A DNA stretch of 64,000 nt, taken from the NCBI RefSeq assembly GCF_024809855.1, contig NZ_JANUEM010000008.1, positions 107,981 through 171,980 of the forward strand, in the 5' to 3' direction. This DNA is from Rheinheimera pacifica. GTDB lineage: Bacteria; Pseudomonadota; Gammaproteobacteria; Enterobacterales; Alteromonadaceae. Positions within the stretch are counted from its first letter, which is position 1; every line of letters begins with the position of its first letter. The notes beneath the pieces were generated by a model. That model had not been told where the DNA came from. It saw only the letters and a program-made list of their open reading frames with translations, and did not search any database. The position numbers and the translations under genes are program-made. Below, piece by piece: positions 18,801-29,116 of this stretch.

Positions 18801-19226
18801 ATGAGCGCTGAGCAACCGGATAACGCGTTTTTAGGTATTGGCTGGGCTTTTCCGCCCGGTTTTAGTCGTGGCAGTTGCCACTGCGAAATGGTGACAGATC
18901 AACAGGATATAGAGCAAAGCTTACGCATTTTGTTCTCTACCCGGCCCGGCGAGCGGGTAATGCAGCCGGAATATGGCTGTACCTTGCAGCGTTATGTATT
19001 TAGTACTCTGGATGAGCATGCCCTGGCCAATATCATTGATGCGATCAGCCATGCTGTGTTGTTTTTCGAACCGCGTATTCAGCTATTGCAGGTCACACCG
19101 GATTTACAGCAGATTTTTGATGGTGTGTTAATGCTGCAGCTAAATTATCAGATCCGAGGTACCAACAGCCGGCACAATATGGTGTATCCGTTTTACCTAC
19201 TTGAAGGTACAGAGGTGGCGCAGTGA
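18801..19226 (+). CDS. Baseplate wedge protein gp25-like (Afp9/Pvc9)
   Basis: 141 residues of the GPW/gp25 family, which nucleates sheath assembly. The core ILFSTRPGERVMQPEYGC is the family signature (the EPR-like loop here being RPGERVM). Its TGA overlaps the GTG start of the next gene (GTGA), so the two baseplate genes are coupled. Confidence 0.92.
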   Translation: MSAEQPDNAFLGIGWAFPPGFSRGSCHCEMVTDQQDIEQSLRILFSTRPGERVMQPEYGCTLQRYVFSTLDEHALANIIDAISHAVLFFEPRIQLLQVTPDLQQIFDGVLMLQLNYQIRGTNSRHNMVYPFYLLEGTEVAQ

Positions 19227-22200
19227 CAGCCCATCTTGGCTCATATGCACACTGGCCGGCGTTGTTTCATGCTGACGGCACTGTACAAAGTGAGCAGCGT
19301 TATGCGTCGCTGCAAAGTGGCTATTTTCAGCCCGATACATTGAATTTTAACCAGTTGCTGAGCCTGGCTGCCGGGCTGGCAGAGAATATCCGCTTTGTTG
19401 ATCTGGACGGCAGCACGCAGGGTAACTGGCGGCAATTATTTAGCCGCAGTGAACCTGCTATTCTGGCGCAGATAGCCGCACTGGACGCAAACCGGCTGCA
19501 GCAGGACTGGGAAATACTGCAACAGCAAACACCGCTGAGACAATTTAATTTTGTTATGGCGCAGCTACAGCAATATCACCAGTGGTACCACCAATTGCTG
19601 CAGCCAGGCTCTGAATCTGCGGTGATACTGGCCGACAAATTACACAGCAGCTGGCATACCCAACTGGCGCCTTATCTGCCGTTGTTACAGCAAGCCACGG
19701 CAAGCCTGCCTGCTGCGGCAGACCTGGATACATTGTTGCAGTTTGCCCCGGCAAGTTCAGCAACATGCAGTGTAGATGAAGCGCTGCAGCGCAGTGCAGC
19801 CGGGGTGATACAGCTATGCCGCTATTTGCAGCAGGAAACTGACGGGCAACTTAACCAATTGTTGTGCTCTGGGCAAAATGAGCCGGCACTGGCATTGTTT
19901 CTGGCGTTTTTGCGTTTATATCAGAACAACCAGCAACAGCTGAACCAGTTAACTGAGCGCCATCTGGCATTTTATTATGACGACTGCCTGAAAATGCCCT
20001 GGCGTAAACCGGTAGCACAAAGTATCTGGCTTAGTGTGCAACCTGTAACAGGCCAGGTATTGTTACCTGCCAACACCCGTTTTAGTGCCGGTAAAATGGC
20101 CGACGGCAAGCCTCTTTTGTTTCATACTACAGTGCCACAGCATCTGCAGAGCGTGCAGGTGCATCAGTTGTACAACCTGAGTTTACTCAGCAGTAAACGT
20201 ATTTCACCTGAGCAGGAGCTGGGTTTTGTCAGCCGTATATACAGCAGTGGCGCCAGTATTGAGGCATCCGTCGGCAGGCCGCTGTTTGTTGCAAATGACG
20301 GCATACCCCGCATGCCGGGGTTTGCCATAGTGTCGCCAACTTTGCAGTTAAGTGAAGGCGAGCGCTGCATAGAGTTGCAGCTAAGTTTAACGCCACCGCA
20401 GCAACTGGCTGCACGGTTAACCGGGTTGTTGCAGCGGGCAGATTACAGCTGGCCGCAACGTTTGCAGCAGGCACTGGCTGCAATTTTAACCACGCTGGAT
20501 TATGCAGTATCGCCGGCACAGTTGCAGCAGGACGCCACTGCGCTGGCCAGCAGCCTGCCCGATTTACCTGTGATGCCGGTAGCGGAGCGCTGGCTGGCGT
20601 TTTATCAGCAGGTATTGTTGCTGTTGCTGCAGCGTACAGAGCAGCAGCCAGAGTTTAGCCGTTTGTTCGGTATGCTGTTTAGCTACTATCTGTTTGGGCC
20701 GGATAACTGGTTAAGTGCAAAAGACAGCCAGGCTATTTTAGCCAAGGCCGAATTGCTGGCGCTTAAAAGTGGCGATGTGCAAAGTTATCAATGTGTGCAG
20801 CAACTGCTTAGCGACGACAGAATGACGGTGTTTTACCGTTATTGCAGCGACCTGTTTTTATTATCGCTGTCTACTGCTACAGGTTTTGTCAGTGTGGCTG
20901 AATATTCTGTTCAGCCGCTGGGCCCGGCTGTGCTGGGGCTACGGTTACGTTGTCAGTTGAGTAGCAGCTTTGCCGCCGTATGTGCTTTTGATGACACTGA
21001 TGCCAGTATGCGCCTGACGTTAAACCCGATGGCTAAGCTGTGTGGTTATTCGCTTTGCAGCCAGTTTGATATTGCCCGGTGCCGGCTGGAAGTCAGCGTA
21101 AAAAATGCCCGCAGCCTTAACCTGAGTAATCAGCTTGGGCCACTGGATGCCACTAAGCCTTTCTGGCCGTTTGGCCCGGTACCACTGCCTGGCAGTTACC
21201 TGTTGTTTAATCACAGTGACTGGCAACATAAACATTTACAGCAGCTTGAGCTTGAACTTGACTGGGCTGAACTGCCGGTTGGCAGCGAAGGGCTGGCTGG
21301 CCATTATGCGGCATATGGTGAAGATATCAGTAATTACAGTTTTAGGGCCCGGCTGGCGTTGTTGGATCAAGGCCGTTGGCAAGCGGTAACTGAAGATAAG
21401 CAACACCAGGCTGAGTTTTGCCTGTTTGCAGCAGCACACAGCCATGCTCCGGTGCGCTCTAAGCAGCAACTGGTTTTCAGTGCTGTCAGTGGTTTCAGGT
21501 TAACGTCGGCGCAGGCTGATTTGGCGTATCACCCTACCGCCAGCCAGGGCTTTTTCCGCCTTAGCCTGAGCCAGCCGGTCAGCGGTTTTGGTCATAGCCG
21601 TTATAGCACTGCGCTGAGTGAAACCCTGCTTTATAACGCTAAACACAAAAAGCCACGGCCACTGCCGCAGCCGCCCTATGCGCCGCTGTTGCAACTGCTG
21701 AGCGTAAGTTACAGCGCTTTTTGCGATATCCATACCAGCCGTGATCCGGCCATTGGCAGCCGGGATCGCTTGCTGCAGTTGTATCCGTTTGGCCAGCGCC
21801 AGAGTTATCCCAGCGCCCGGCGTGACGCCGTAAGGTTGCTACCGCATTTTGCGCATCAGGCTTACGTATTTATCGGGTTAACCGGGGCCAGCGTCAGCGG
21901 TCAGCTGAGTTTGTTGTTTGACATTGAACCTGCCAGCGGCAGCAGCAATACCGTGCCGGAAAACGCGCTGCGCTGGCAATACCTGCATGATGATGAATGG
22001 CTGGATTTTACCGATCAGGCACTGCTGACAGACAGCAGCCGTGGCCTGACGTCAAGCGGTGCTGTGGTATTGCAGTTACCGCATGCACTGCAGCAACAGC
22101 ATCAGTTAATGCCTGCGGGGCAGGCCTGGTTACGGTTGAGCTGCGCCGGGCAAAGCCGGCGCTATGGCCGTTTACAGCGTATTATGACCAATGCTGTGCA

Positions 22201-23107
22201 ATTACTGGCAACAGAGCCATTAACCGATGCCGCTCTGCTAAGCCAGAGTGCCTTGCAATGGGCGCTGCAAAGTAAACAGGCAGGTATTACGGTTAGTGGT
22301 TATTTGCCCGTTTTACAACAAACCCCGCATAAGGAAAGCAGCGTAGCCAGAGTGCAGCGTATTGCCGAGCGCTTAAGCCACAAACAACGTGCCAGCACCG
22401 CCTGGGATTTTGAACGCCTGGTGCTGCAGGCTTTTCCGCAACTGGCTAAGGTAAAGTGTTTTCCTAATGCTGCGCTGGAGCAAAGCAGCCTTACGCCCGG
22501 CCGGCTGCTGCTTATTGTGGTGGCAAAGCCGCAGGGCTGTCAGCATCAGGACTGCCAGCGCAGCCTGGTGAGCGGCGAGTTGCTGCGCCAGATTAAGCAT
22601 TATGTTGCTGCGCTGGCATCGCCTTTTGCCAGCATTGAAGTAGCTAACCCCGGTTTTGAGCAGTTACAGGTACGCTGTGCTGTGCAGCTTAATCCGGCGT
22701 TACACAGCGGTGATGGCTTACAGCGCCTGCAGCAGGCACTGTCTGATTACCTTTGCCCCTGGCATCAGCAGGGGCTGGATGCGCGTTTTGGCTGGCAGTT
22801 AAGGCCACAGTTAGTGCAATCTTTTATTCAGCAACAATCTTATGTTGACTACGTGACAGACTTTTCTTTGCTGCATATCAGCCAGTACGGCAGCCGCCAG
22901 TATCAATTGCAGGACAGTGCCAGCTACCAGGATACCGAACAACTGGTATTGCAGCCGGTGCGGCCCTGGAATTTACTGACACCGGCGCGGCAGCACAGTT
23001 TACGTTTGCTGGCAGTACCACAGCCTGAGCTGGCGCAGCGCACCGGTGTTAGCGAGCTTGAAATTGGCCATACCTTTATTATTCAGCAGGAAGCACGCGA
23101 TGGCTAA
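19223..23107 (+). CDS. Giant baseplate J-like protein (Afp11/Pvc11)
   Basis: 1,294 residues, GTG start with GAGGTGG upstream. The landmarks place it as the gpJ/gp47-type wedge scaffold that bridges gp25 and the fibres: PWRKPVAQSIWLSVQPVTGQ with a QVLLPANTRFSAG beta element around 270-295, and RASTAWDFERLVLQAFPQLAKVKCFPN near 1060-1085. The last is the strongly conserved block of eCIS/phage gpJ proteins. Very rich in Gln and Leu (CAG/CTG codons), as are its neighbours. The end overlaps the next gene by 8 bp. Confidence 0.9.
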   Translation: MTAHLGSYAHWPALFHADGTVQSEQRYASLQSGYFQPDTLNFNQLLSLAAGLAENIRFVDLDGSTQGNWRQLFSRSEPAILAQIAALDANRLQQDWEILQQQTPLRQFNFVMAQLQQYHQWYHQLLQPGSESAVILADKLHSSWHTQLAPYLPLLQQATASLPAAADLDTLLQFAPASSATCSVDEALQRSAAGVIQLCRYLQQETDGQLNQLLCSGQNEPALALFLAFLRLYQNNQQQLNQLTERHLAFYYDDCLKMPWRKPVAQSIWLSVQPVTGQVLLPANTRFSAGKMADGKPLLFHTTVPQHLQSVQVHQLYNLSLLSSKRISPEQELGFVSRIYSSGASIEASVGRPLFVANDGIPRMPGFAIVSPTLQLSEGERCIELQLSLTPPQQLAARLTGLLQRADYSWPQRLQQALAAILTTLDYAVSPAQLQQDATALASSLPDLPVMPVAERWLAFYQQVLLLLLQRTEQQPEFSRLFGMLFSYYLFGPDNWLSAKDSQAILAKAELLALKSGDVQSYQCVQQLLSDDRMTVFYRYCSDLFLLSLSTATGFVSVAEYSVQPLGPAVLGLRLRCQLSSSFAAVCAFDDTDASMRLTLNPMAKLCGYSLCSQFDIARCRLEVSVKNARSLNLSNQLGPLDATKPFWPFGPVPLPGSYLLFNHSDWQHKHLQQLELELDWAELPVGSEGLAGHYAAYGEDISNYSFRARLALLDQGRWQAVTEDKQHQAEFCLFAAAHSHAPVRSKQQLVFSAVSGFRLTSAQADLAYHPTASQGFFRLSLSQPVSGFGHSRYSTALSETLLYNAKHKKPRPLPQPPYAPLLQLLSVSYSAFCDIHTSRDPAIGSRDRLLQLYPFGQRQSYPSARRDAVRLLPHFAHQAYVFIGLTGASVSGQLSLLFDIEPASGSSNTVPENALRWQYLHDDEWLDFTDQALLTDSSRGLTSSGAVVLQLPHALQQQHQLMPAGQAWLRLSCAGQSRRYGRLQRIMTNAVQLLATEPLTDAALLSQSALQWALQSKQAGITVSGYLPVLQQTPHKESSVARVQRIAERLSHKQRASTAWDFERLVLQAFPQLAKVKCFPNAALEQSSLTPGRLLLIVVAKPQGCQHQDCQRSLVSGELLRQIKHYVAALASPFASIEVANPGFEQLQVRCAVQLNPALHSGDGLQRLQQALSDYLCPWHQQGLDARFGWQLRPQLVQSFIQQQSYVDYVTDFSLLHISQYGSRQYQLQDSASYQDTEQLVLQPVRPWNLLTPARQHSLRLLAVPQPELAQRTGVSELEIGHTFIIQQEARDG

Positions 23108-23888
23108 ACGTAACCGTAATACGCTGAAAAACTTTTTCCGCGATGGCGCTATGCCGTCGGCGCAGGAATTTTCTGATCTGATTGACTCGTCACTCAATAC
23201 ACTGGAAGACGGTTTTGATAAATCGGCCCGTTATGGTTTTGAAATCACAGTGTTGGGTAAACACACCGAACTACTCAGTTTTTTCCGCGATAACCTCAGC
23301 GAGCAGCCGTTGTGGAGCGTCAGCTTTGACGAGAGCAGCAATGCCCTGCAATTTAAGCATGCTGATCAAGCACTGCTAAGCCTTACCCCTCAGCAACGGC
23401 TGGGTATTGGCACAGCTAACCCGGCCAGCACGCTGGATGTCGCCGGTGTGCTCACGCAACAGGGGCGGCAGGGTTATCAGCCCACCGGCAAACGTCAGGT
23501 GCCTGCCAACGGGCAGTGGCACGATATCAGTGGCCCGTTGCAGGGCTGTCAGGCATTTGAGGTAATGGCCGGTACCGGCAATAAAGGTACTGGCAAGTAC
23601 GCTTTGCTACAGGCGGTGGCACTTAATACGTTTAATCCGCAAGGCTGGTGGTTTAATTTTCTCAACCGCAAAAAGCGCATTAACGTGCAGCAGGCGTATT
23701 ATTTATCACGCAGTTGCAAGCTGGATTTACGCTGGCAGGCACTGGAGCAGGGCTATTGTCTGCAGTTGCGTTCACGCACAGATTTGGGCGCGAATGTTCG
23801 TATCAGCTACTATCTGACCCAGCTTTGGTTTGACGCTGACATGAGCCAATGCTGGCAGGACAGTACCAGCGGAGGCAGTGGTGACTGA
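23100..23888 (+). CDS. Fibre-like eCIS baseplate accessory
   Basis: 262 residues from the ATG at 23100 (MAKRNRNTLKNFF); the longer frame from 23046 lies inside the gpJ gene. Residues ~15-45 (AQEFSDLIDSSLNTLEDGFDK) and the turn motif RLGIGTANPASTLDVAGVL (~101-119), found just before beta-rich tips in many tail fibres and spikes, suggest a fibre or fibre-attachment protein. The C-terminal ~140 residues form an unrecognised beta-rich domain. It could be the receptor-binding component, because no larger Afp13-like fibre is encoded. Confidence 0.65.
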   Translation: MAKRNRNTLKNFFRDGAMPSAQEFSDLIDSSLNTLEDGFDKSARYGFEITVLGKHTELLSFFRDNLSEQPLWSVSFDESSNALQFKHADQALLSLTPQQRLGIGTANPASTLDVAGVLTQQGRQGYQPTGKRQVPANGQWHDISGPLQGCQAFEVMAGTGNKGTGKYALLQAVALNTFNPQGWWFNFLNRKKRINVQQAYYLSRSCKLDLRWQALEQGYCLQLRSRTDLGANVRISYYLTQLWFDADMSQCWQDSTSGGSGD

Positions 23889-26271
23889 ATACAGTATTAA
23901 GCGGCGCCAGACGCACGAAAAAGACAGCTTTACCGCCTTAAAGCAGCAGGCGCTGGCCGATATTCAGCAACTGGCCGGTAAGCGCTGGACCGACTACAAC
24001 CTGCATGACCCCGGTATTACTTTGCTGGAACAACTCTGTTTCAGCCTGACAGAGTTGCAGTACCGCTGTAATTTTCCGATGGCCGATTTGCTCAGTAGCC
24101 CGGATGGCAAAATAGACTTTGCCGCACTGGGCCTGGTATCGCCGGAACAAATTCTCAGCAGCAGGCCAACTACTGCTGCCGATTACCGCCGTTACCTGTT
24201 GGATCAGATACCGCAACTGGCCGATATTTATCTGCTACCCGGCAAGGTATTAGGGTTATATCGCGCCGTTGCTGTGGCAGCACAGCCAGATGAGCCTGCG
24301 GCACCACTGATTGCGGCTATCAGGCGATGCTACAGTGCGCAGCGCAATTTGGGTGAGCAACTGGGGCAGATAGATATTATTACGCCGTTGTACTGTGAAC
24401 CGGTGGCTGAGCTTGATGTGCAGTCATCTGCCGATCCGGTAGAGCTGTTGGCAGAGTTTTACTACCGTTGTCAGCAATTGTTGCAGCGCAGCAGTGCCCG
24501 GCGCAGCTATACCGATTTACTGGCACTGGGTGCTGATTATGAACAGCTGTTTACCGGGCCGCTAACCACCGGCGGCGTGCTGGAATACAGCGAAAGTGAG
24601 CAGCGCCAGTTGCATATCACCGACTTTTTTCAGCCACTGCAGCATATTGAGGGGGTAGTGCAACTGCGGCAGTTTCATCTGCGCTGCGGGGGCAACCCTT
24701 GTTATGATAATTTGCCATTGCAACAAGGCTTACCGGTATATTATTTACCCTTGCCTGATGCCACTAGCCCGCCACAGGTACGCCTGAGTATGGGTAATAA
24801 GAATATCAATATTGATTGGCAAGCCGTTGTACAGCGTTATCAGCAAAAACGTTTTCATCAATACAGCCGCTGGCAAACGGATATTGCCGCGCTATGTCCG
24901 TCTCCGGCCGGCCGCTACCGGGCGTTGGGGCGTTATCATTCGTTGCAAACACTGTTGCCGCAAAACTACGGCTTGCAAAGGCCGCTGGCACAAAGCTCGC
25001 CCCGTCAGTTACAGTTAAAAGGTTACTTACTGCTATTTGAACAGCTATTGGCAAATTTTCTTGCGCAGTTGCAGCAGTTGCCTGCATTGTTTTCACCGCA
25101 GCATATTACGCAGAGTTATTATTATCAGTCTTTGCGCAATTCCGGTATCCGCGATCTGGATGCGCTGTTATATCAGGATATGGATGCCACCCAGGCACAG
25201 CTTTACCAGCGGTTGGACAATGTGCTGCAACGCAAACACCGGCTACTGGATTATTTGCTGGCACTCTATGGTGAGAGCCTGCACCAGCACAGCCTGCAGC
25301 ATTTTGATTACTACCATACTGCACAGTCAGCGGCACTTAAGCGGTTGCAGCAAAAAGTCAGTTATTTGCAGCAAATTGTTGTTATGACGCGGGATCGGGT
25401 GGCGGCGCCGGATCATTATGCGCCACTGTGGCGTGACGCTGTAGGGGGCTTTGTACGCAAACAGGCACTGGTGCTGGATTTGGCGCAAACGGCTCAGTCA
25501 TTAACCACAGCTGTGCTGCAACACAAGTTGCGGCTGCGCAGCGATACCGACCAACTGCAGCAGCTTTATCTGGATGAAACCAGCAGCAGTGCACTAGTGC
25601 TGCTGCCAGTACCTCCGTTGCGTTTGCGCTATGCTGCAGATAGCCAGGCACTGCGGCGTAAGCTTGACGATGCATGTTGTTTTGACGGTAACTGCCTGCC
25701 GGAGATCCTGCTGCAAACCGGTATTCAGCTAAGTAATTACCGTATTTTGCTGCAGCAAAACCGCTATCAGGTATTACTTAAAGTACCGCATAGCAGGCAG
25801 GATGAATGGTGGCTGGTTGGCAGTTACCGTTATTATCGCCGGGCGTTAATTATGGCCAACAGCCTGGTGATGTTTTTGTCTCATGTCAGCCGCGCCTCCG
25901 AAGGCCTGCACGTGATGGAGCATCTGCTATTACTGCCATCACAAAGCAGCGAAGCAGAACTGCCTGCTACATTTTATGCAGGCAATATCAGCATATTGTG
26001 CCCGGCCTGGACCGCACGTTTTGCCGATACCGGTTTTCAGCAACTGGTGTGTGAAACACTACAAATGAACGGCCCGGCGCATTTAAGTTGCCGGGTGTTT
26101 TTTCTTGATTTTGCCCAAATGAACCGCTTTGAGCGCTTGTTTAAATACTGGCGCTCGGCGCTAAAAGCTGATCGGCAAGGAGCAGATAAACAACGCCGGG
26201 CACTGGCACAGTTTCTTTATCGCTTAAACCAGCCTGCGGAGGATGCCGATGCACCAGCTGATGCAGGTTGA
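23881..26271 (+). CDS. Second baseplate component (Afp12/Pvc12-like)
   Basis: About 796 residues. GTG 23881 is preferred over GTG 23878 because GGAGG then has proper spacing. The family hallmark GKRWTDYNLHDPGITLLEQL lies near residues 30-50, a segment seen in Afp12-type wedge proteins. VSRASEGLHVMEHLLLLP near 680 is another recurring block. It overlaps the fibre-like gene by 8 bp and very probably completes the wedge with the gpJ protein. Confidence 0.85.
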   Translation: MTEYSIKRRQTHEKDSFTALKQQALADIQQLAGKRWTDYNLHDPGITLLEQLCFSLTELQYRCNFPMADLLSSPDGKIDFAALGLVSPEQILSSRPTTAADYRRYLLDQIPQLADIYLLPGKVLGLYRAVAVAAQPDEPAAPLIAAIRRCYSAQRNLGEQLGQIDIITPLYCEPVAELDVQSSADPVELLAEFYYRCQQLLQRSSARRSYTDLLALGADYEQLFTGPLTTGGVLEYSESEQRQLHITDFFQPLQHIEGVVQLRQFHLRCGGNPCYDNLPLQQGLPVYYLPLPDATSPPQVRLSMGNKNINIDWQAVVQRYQQKRFHQYSRWQTDIAALCPSPAGRYRALGRYHSLQTLLPQNYGLQRPLAQSSPRQLQLKGYLLLFEQLLANFLAQLQQLPALFSPQHITQSYYYQSLRNSGIRDLDALLYQDMDATQAQLYQRLDNVLQRKHRLLDYLLALYGESLHQHSLQHFDYYHTAQSAALKRLQQKVSYLQQIVVMTRDRVAAPDHYAPLWRDAVGGFVRKQALVLDLAQTAQSLTTAVLQHKLRLRSDTDQLQQLYLDETSSSALVLLPVPPLRLRYAADSQALRRKLDDACCFDGNCLPEILLQTGIQLSNYRILLQQNRYQVLLKVPHSRQDEWWLVGSYRYYRRALIMANSLVMFLSHVSRASEGLHVMEHLLLLPSQSSEAELPATFYAGNISILCPAWTARFADTGFQQLVCETLQMNGPAHLSCRVFFLDFAQMNRFERLFKYWRSALKADRQGADKQRRALAQFLYRLNQPAEDADAPADAG

Positions 26272-29116
26272 GCTTGATTTCCAGTGCTATTCAACAGCGA
26301 TGGCACAGTGGTTTAACGAAGGCGGTGAGCAACTGTTTGTTGAAGAGCTGCTGCCTGTTGCCCGGCAGGTATTAGACGAGTTTGACAGCGGTACTACCGT
26401 GCGGCTTGATGAAATTCAGTTACAACTGCCGCCGCTGCATTTGCCTGCTGATCGCTATGTGTTGCAGCATTGTTTTCGTGAAGCACTGCGCCAGCAGTTG
26501 TGGTTGTTATTGCCAACAGCTGTGTCGCAGCCAGAGGTAACGAAACCGCGGGGTTTAACTGCCACGCAGCAACAGCAACTGATCACGGCATTACAACAGG
26601 CCGACAGTAAAACATTACAGCAACACTGGTCGTTATATTTGCAGCACGCTACACAACTGCTGGCTGTACTGCAGTACCTGGCCAGCCACAGTAACTTATG
26701 TCAGGCTCTGGCTTTTGGTTTAAGCCATACAATGCTGGCGCAACTGCTGCAGTTACTGGCACCGTCCGAGCAGCGCTTTATGCTACAACTGATGGCACAG
26801 CCACAGTTATTCAGTGTGGTGCAGGGCCGCAGTAACTCTGCGCTGCAATCTCAATCGGCGTCGTTACCACCGCCTGCGCTGCAGCAACGGCAGCGCCATT
26901 TGTGGCAACTGAGCCTGAGCTATTTGCTGGTAGAACGTGGCAGCCAGTTTAACCGGCGCAGTTATCTGCATTATTTACTGCGTAAAATGGCGGCGCACGA
27001 CAACTTATCGGTGCAAAGCCTGGTGCAGCACATGTTGCTGACTTTACGGCGTAGCCGTCAGCTGTTTGCCCGCCACAGCCCGTTATTGCTGCAACTGACA
27101 GAATTACTAACCGGTATGGCAGATGCTCCTTTATCGCAGCCAGACTCAACTAACATTCCTTCTGCTAAAGAAGCAGCAGTAGGTGGTTTAACGGTACCTC
27201 AGCGTGAGCAACTACTGTTAGCATTACGTTTGGCCGATAACCCGGTCCTGCAGCGAAACTGGGCTTTTTACCTGCAGCATAGCGCTGAGCTGCTAACCAT
27301 ATTACGGCAACTGGCCAGCCACAGTGATATATGCCATGTATTGGCTTTTGGTTTAAGCCAGGCCATGCTGGCTCAGCTATTGCAACTTCTGGCCCCGTCT
27401 GAGCAGCGGTTTATGCTGCAACTGATGGCTCAGCCGCAGTTGTTCAGTGCGGTGCAAAGTAGTATTAAAGCCCGGTCTCAGCCTCAACAGGCTCAGTTAC
27501 CTCCGCCTGCCTTACAGCAGCGGCAACGCCATTTGTGGCAACTGAGCCTGAGCTATTTGCTGGTAGAGCGTGGCAGCCAGTTTAACCGGCGCAGCTATCT
27601 GCATTATTTGCTGCGTAAAATGGCGGCGCATGACAACTTATCAGTGCAAAGCCTGGTGCAGCATATGCTTCGGGTATTGCAGCGCAGCCGTCAGCTGTTT
27701 TCCTGGCATAGCCCGTTGTTGCTGCAACTAACAGAGTTGCTGGCAGGTATTGCAGATCCCACACCACCGGCAGCCGATGGCCTGGATGACAGCTTCAGTG
27801 CTTTACCGGGTTACTTTAGCTACCGTTTGACACAGCCGGTAACGGCTTTGCCTCAGGTTAGTGCAACACGGCCTATACCACGCAGCGCGTTACAGCATCA
27901 GGCCAGGCGCTGGCGCCAGTGGCAGCAGTTGTTATTGCTCGGCCAGCTTACACTGGCGCAGCAGCGGCTGTTTAACCTGCTGCTGCGCCAATTGTTGCAG
28001 CAACCTAATGCTTTATGGCTGGACGGTTTACGCCAGCAGTTGTCGGGCAGTTCGTTATTAGCGCGCCTGGTGCAGTATGCGTCTGACGATCACTTGCAGC
28101 GGTTGTTTCAGCAGTTACAACCCGCCAGCTTTGCCAGTATGCAGCCTTATACCAGCCTGCTGCAGTGGGGATTGGGGGGCATTAGCCTGCCTTTGCCGTT
28201 ATATCGTCAGGCGCGCTGGTTGCCGCTGTTGCAATGTAGCCTGCAGCGCCAGCCACTGACATTGCCATTGCTAGTAAGCCAATTACAGCTGTGGTTAGAA
28301 ACTGAAACCGGCGGCGCTGCCAGCCGCAAGCTGTTGCAGCAACTGGCGCAGCAACTGCAGCATTACACTGGTAATGCTGCACAGGGCAGCAAGCCACAAT
28401 TGCTGCAACAGTTAAAGGTACAGCTGGCTGGCATGGCTGCTACAACTACTCAGGCAGCGCTGCCTGCTTTAGCAGCAGTGCCAAAAGCCGCGGCGCCTGG
28501 CCCGGAAGTGTTACCGGCATCATCATCGCTGGTGTCTGGTGTAGCACAAGATCATATCACTGGTGGGCTTATCGACGGGCAAACACAGGCACAAGCGCAT
28601 TGGGTTACCAACGCCGGTATAGTGCTGGCAGCGCCCTATATACCTATGTTACTGCAGCGGCTGGGTTGGGTATCGGCACAGCGCTTTATCAGTACGGAAC
28701 AAGCCTGGCAGGCGTGCGCTTTACTGCACTATATGACCACAGCACACTGGCAGGCCGAACTTGTACCGGATTACTGGCAGCAATGGTCATTGCCTATGTT
28801 GCTAAGCGGTGTACAGCCGCCCTGCCCGGTAGGGTTTGTACCACAACTAACTGATGAAGCTCTGGCGATGGCTGATAGCCTGCTGGCAGGCATACTGGCA
28901 CAGTGGCCAAAGCTGGCCGGCAGCACAGTAACCACGTTACGCGAATGTTTTTTGCAGCGCGGCGGTACGCTGGAGCGTGCAGGCAATGGCTCTGGCTGGC
29001 AGCTGCAACTGGACAGCGGGCCCTACGACATGTTACTTGACGGCTTGCCGTGGTCTTATTCGCTGATCCGTTATCCATGGATGCAAGGAGAAGTGTATGT
29101 TCACTGGCGCGGCTAA
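26249..29116 (+). CDS. Contractile injection system tape-measure protein with duplicated middle domain
   Basis: 955 residues. Ends match the CIS tape-measure (CIS_TMP) family: N-terminus FVEELLPVARQVLDEFDSG and VRLDEIQLQLPPL, C-terminus NAGIVLAAPYIPMLLQRLGW, TLRECFLQRGGTLER and LPWSYSLIRYPWM. ATG 26249 is chosen because GGAGG lies six bases upstream; ATG 26243 would be too close. Residues 102-312 and 313-~510 are two copies of one unit, 633 bp apart and near-identical in their second half. In contractile tails the tape measure sets tube length, so copy number may matter. Confidence 0.9.
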   Translation: MHQLMQVELDFQCYSTAMAQWFNEGGEQLFVEELLPVARQVLDEFDSGTTVRLDEIQLQLPPLHLPADRYVLQHCFREALRQQLWLLLPTAVSQPEVTKPRGLTATQQQQLITALQQADSKTLQQHWSLYLQHATQLLAVLQYLASHSNLCQALAFGLSHTMLAQLLQLLAPSEQRFMLQLMAQPQLFSVVQGRSNSALQSQSASLPPPALQQRQRHLWQLSLSYLLVERGSQFNRRSYLHYLLRKMAAHDNLSVQSLVQHMLLTLRRSRQLFARHSPLLLQLTELLTGMADAPLSQPDSTNIPSAKEAAVGGLTVPQREQLLLALRLADNPVLQRNWAFYLQHSAELLTILRQLASHSDICHVLAFGLSQAMLAQLLQLLAPSEQRFMLQLMAQPQLFSAVQSSIKARSQPQQAQLPPPALQQRQRHLWQLSLSYLLVERGSQFNRRSYLHYLLRKMAAHDNLSVQSLVQHMLRVLQRSRQLFSWHSPLLLQLTELLAGIADPTPPAADGLDDSFSALPGYFSYRLTQPVTALPQVSATRPIPRSALQHQARRWRQWQQLLLLGQLTLAQQRLFNLLLRQLLQQPNALWLDGLRQQLSGSSLLARLVQYASDDHLQRLFQQLQPASFASMQPYTSLLQWGLGGISLPLPLYRQARWLPLLQCSLQRQPLTLPLLVSQLQLWLETETGGAASRKLLQQLAQQLQHYTGNAAQGSKPQLLQQLKVQLAGMAATTTQAALPALAAVPKAAAPGPEVLPASSSLVSGVAQDHITGGLIDGQTQAQAHWVTNAGIVLAAPYIPMLLQRLGWVSAQRFISTEQAWQACALLHYMTTAHWQAELVPDYWQQWSLPMLLSGVQPPCPVGFVPQLTDEALAMADSLLAGILAQWPKLAGSTVTTLRECFLQRGGTLERAGNGSGWQLQLDSGPYDMLLDGLPWSYSLIRYPWMQGEVYVHWRG
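26552..27780 (+). repeat. 633-bp in-frame tandem duplication inside the tape-measure gene
   Basis: Unit 1 is 26552-27184 and unit 2 starts at 27185. The stretch encoding RQRHLWQLSLSYLLVERG begins at about 26888 in unit 1 and recurs exactly 633 bp later. Most differences are synonymous in the second half, while the first half and linker have diverged, so the duplication is neither brand-new nor ancient, or is being homogenised. Confidence 0.9.

Noticed and set aside
26949..27767. Repeated minus-strand small frames (26949-27149, 27582-27767)
   Set aside because: They resemble each other only because they are the reverse shadow of the duplicated tape-measure unit.
19223..29116. CAG/CTG-rich repeats suggesting a CRISPR or simple-repeat array
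   Set aside because: They are codon-level Gln/Leu richness without regular spacing; no CRISPR array was seen anywhere in the window.
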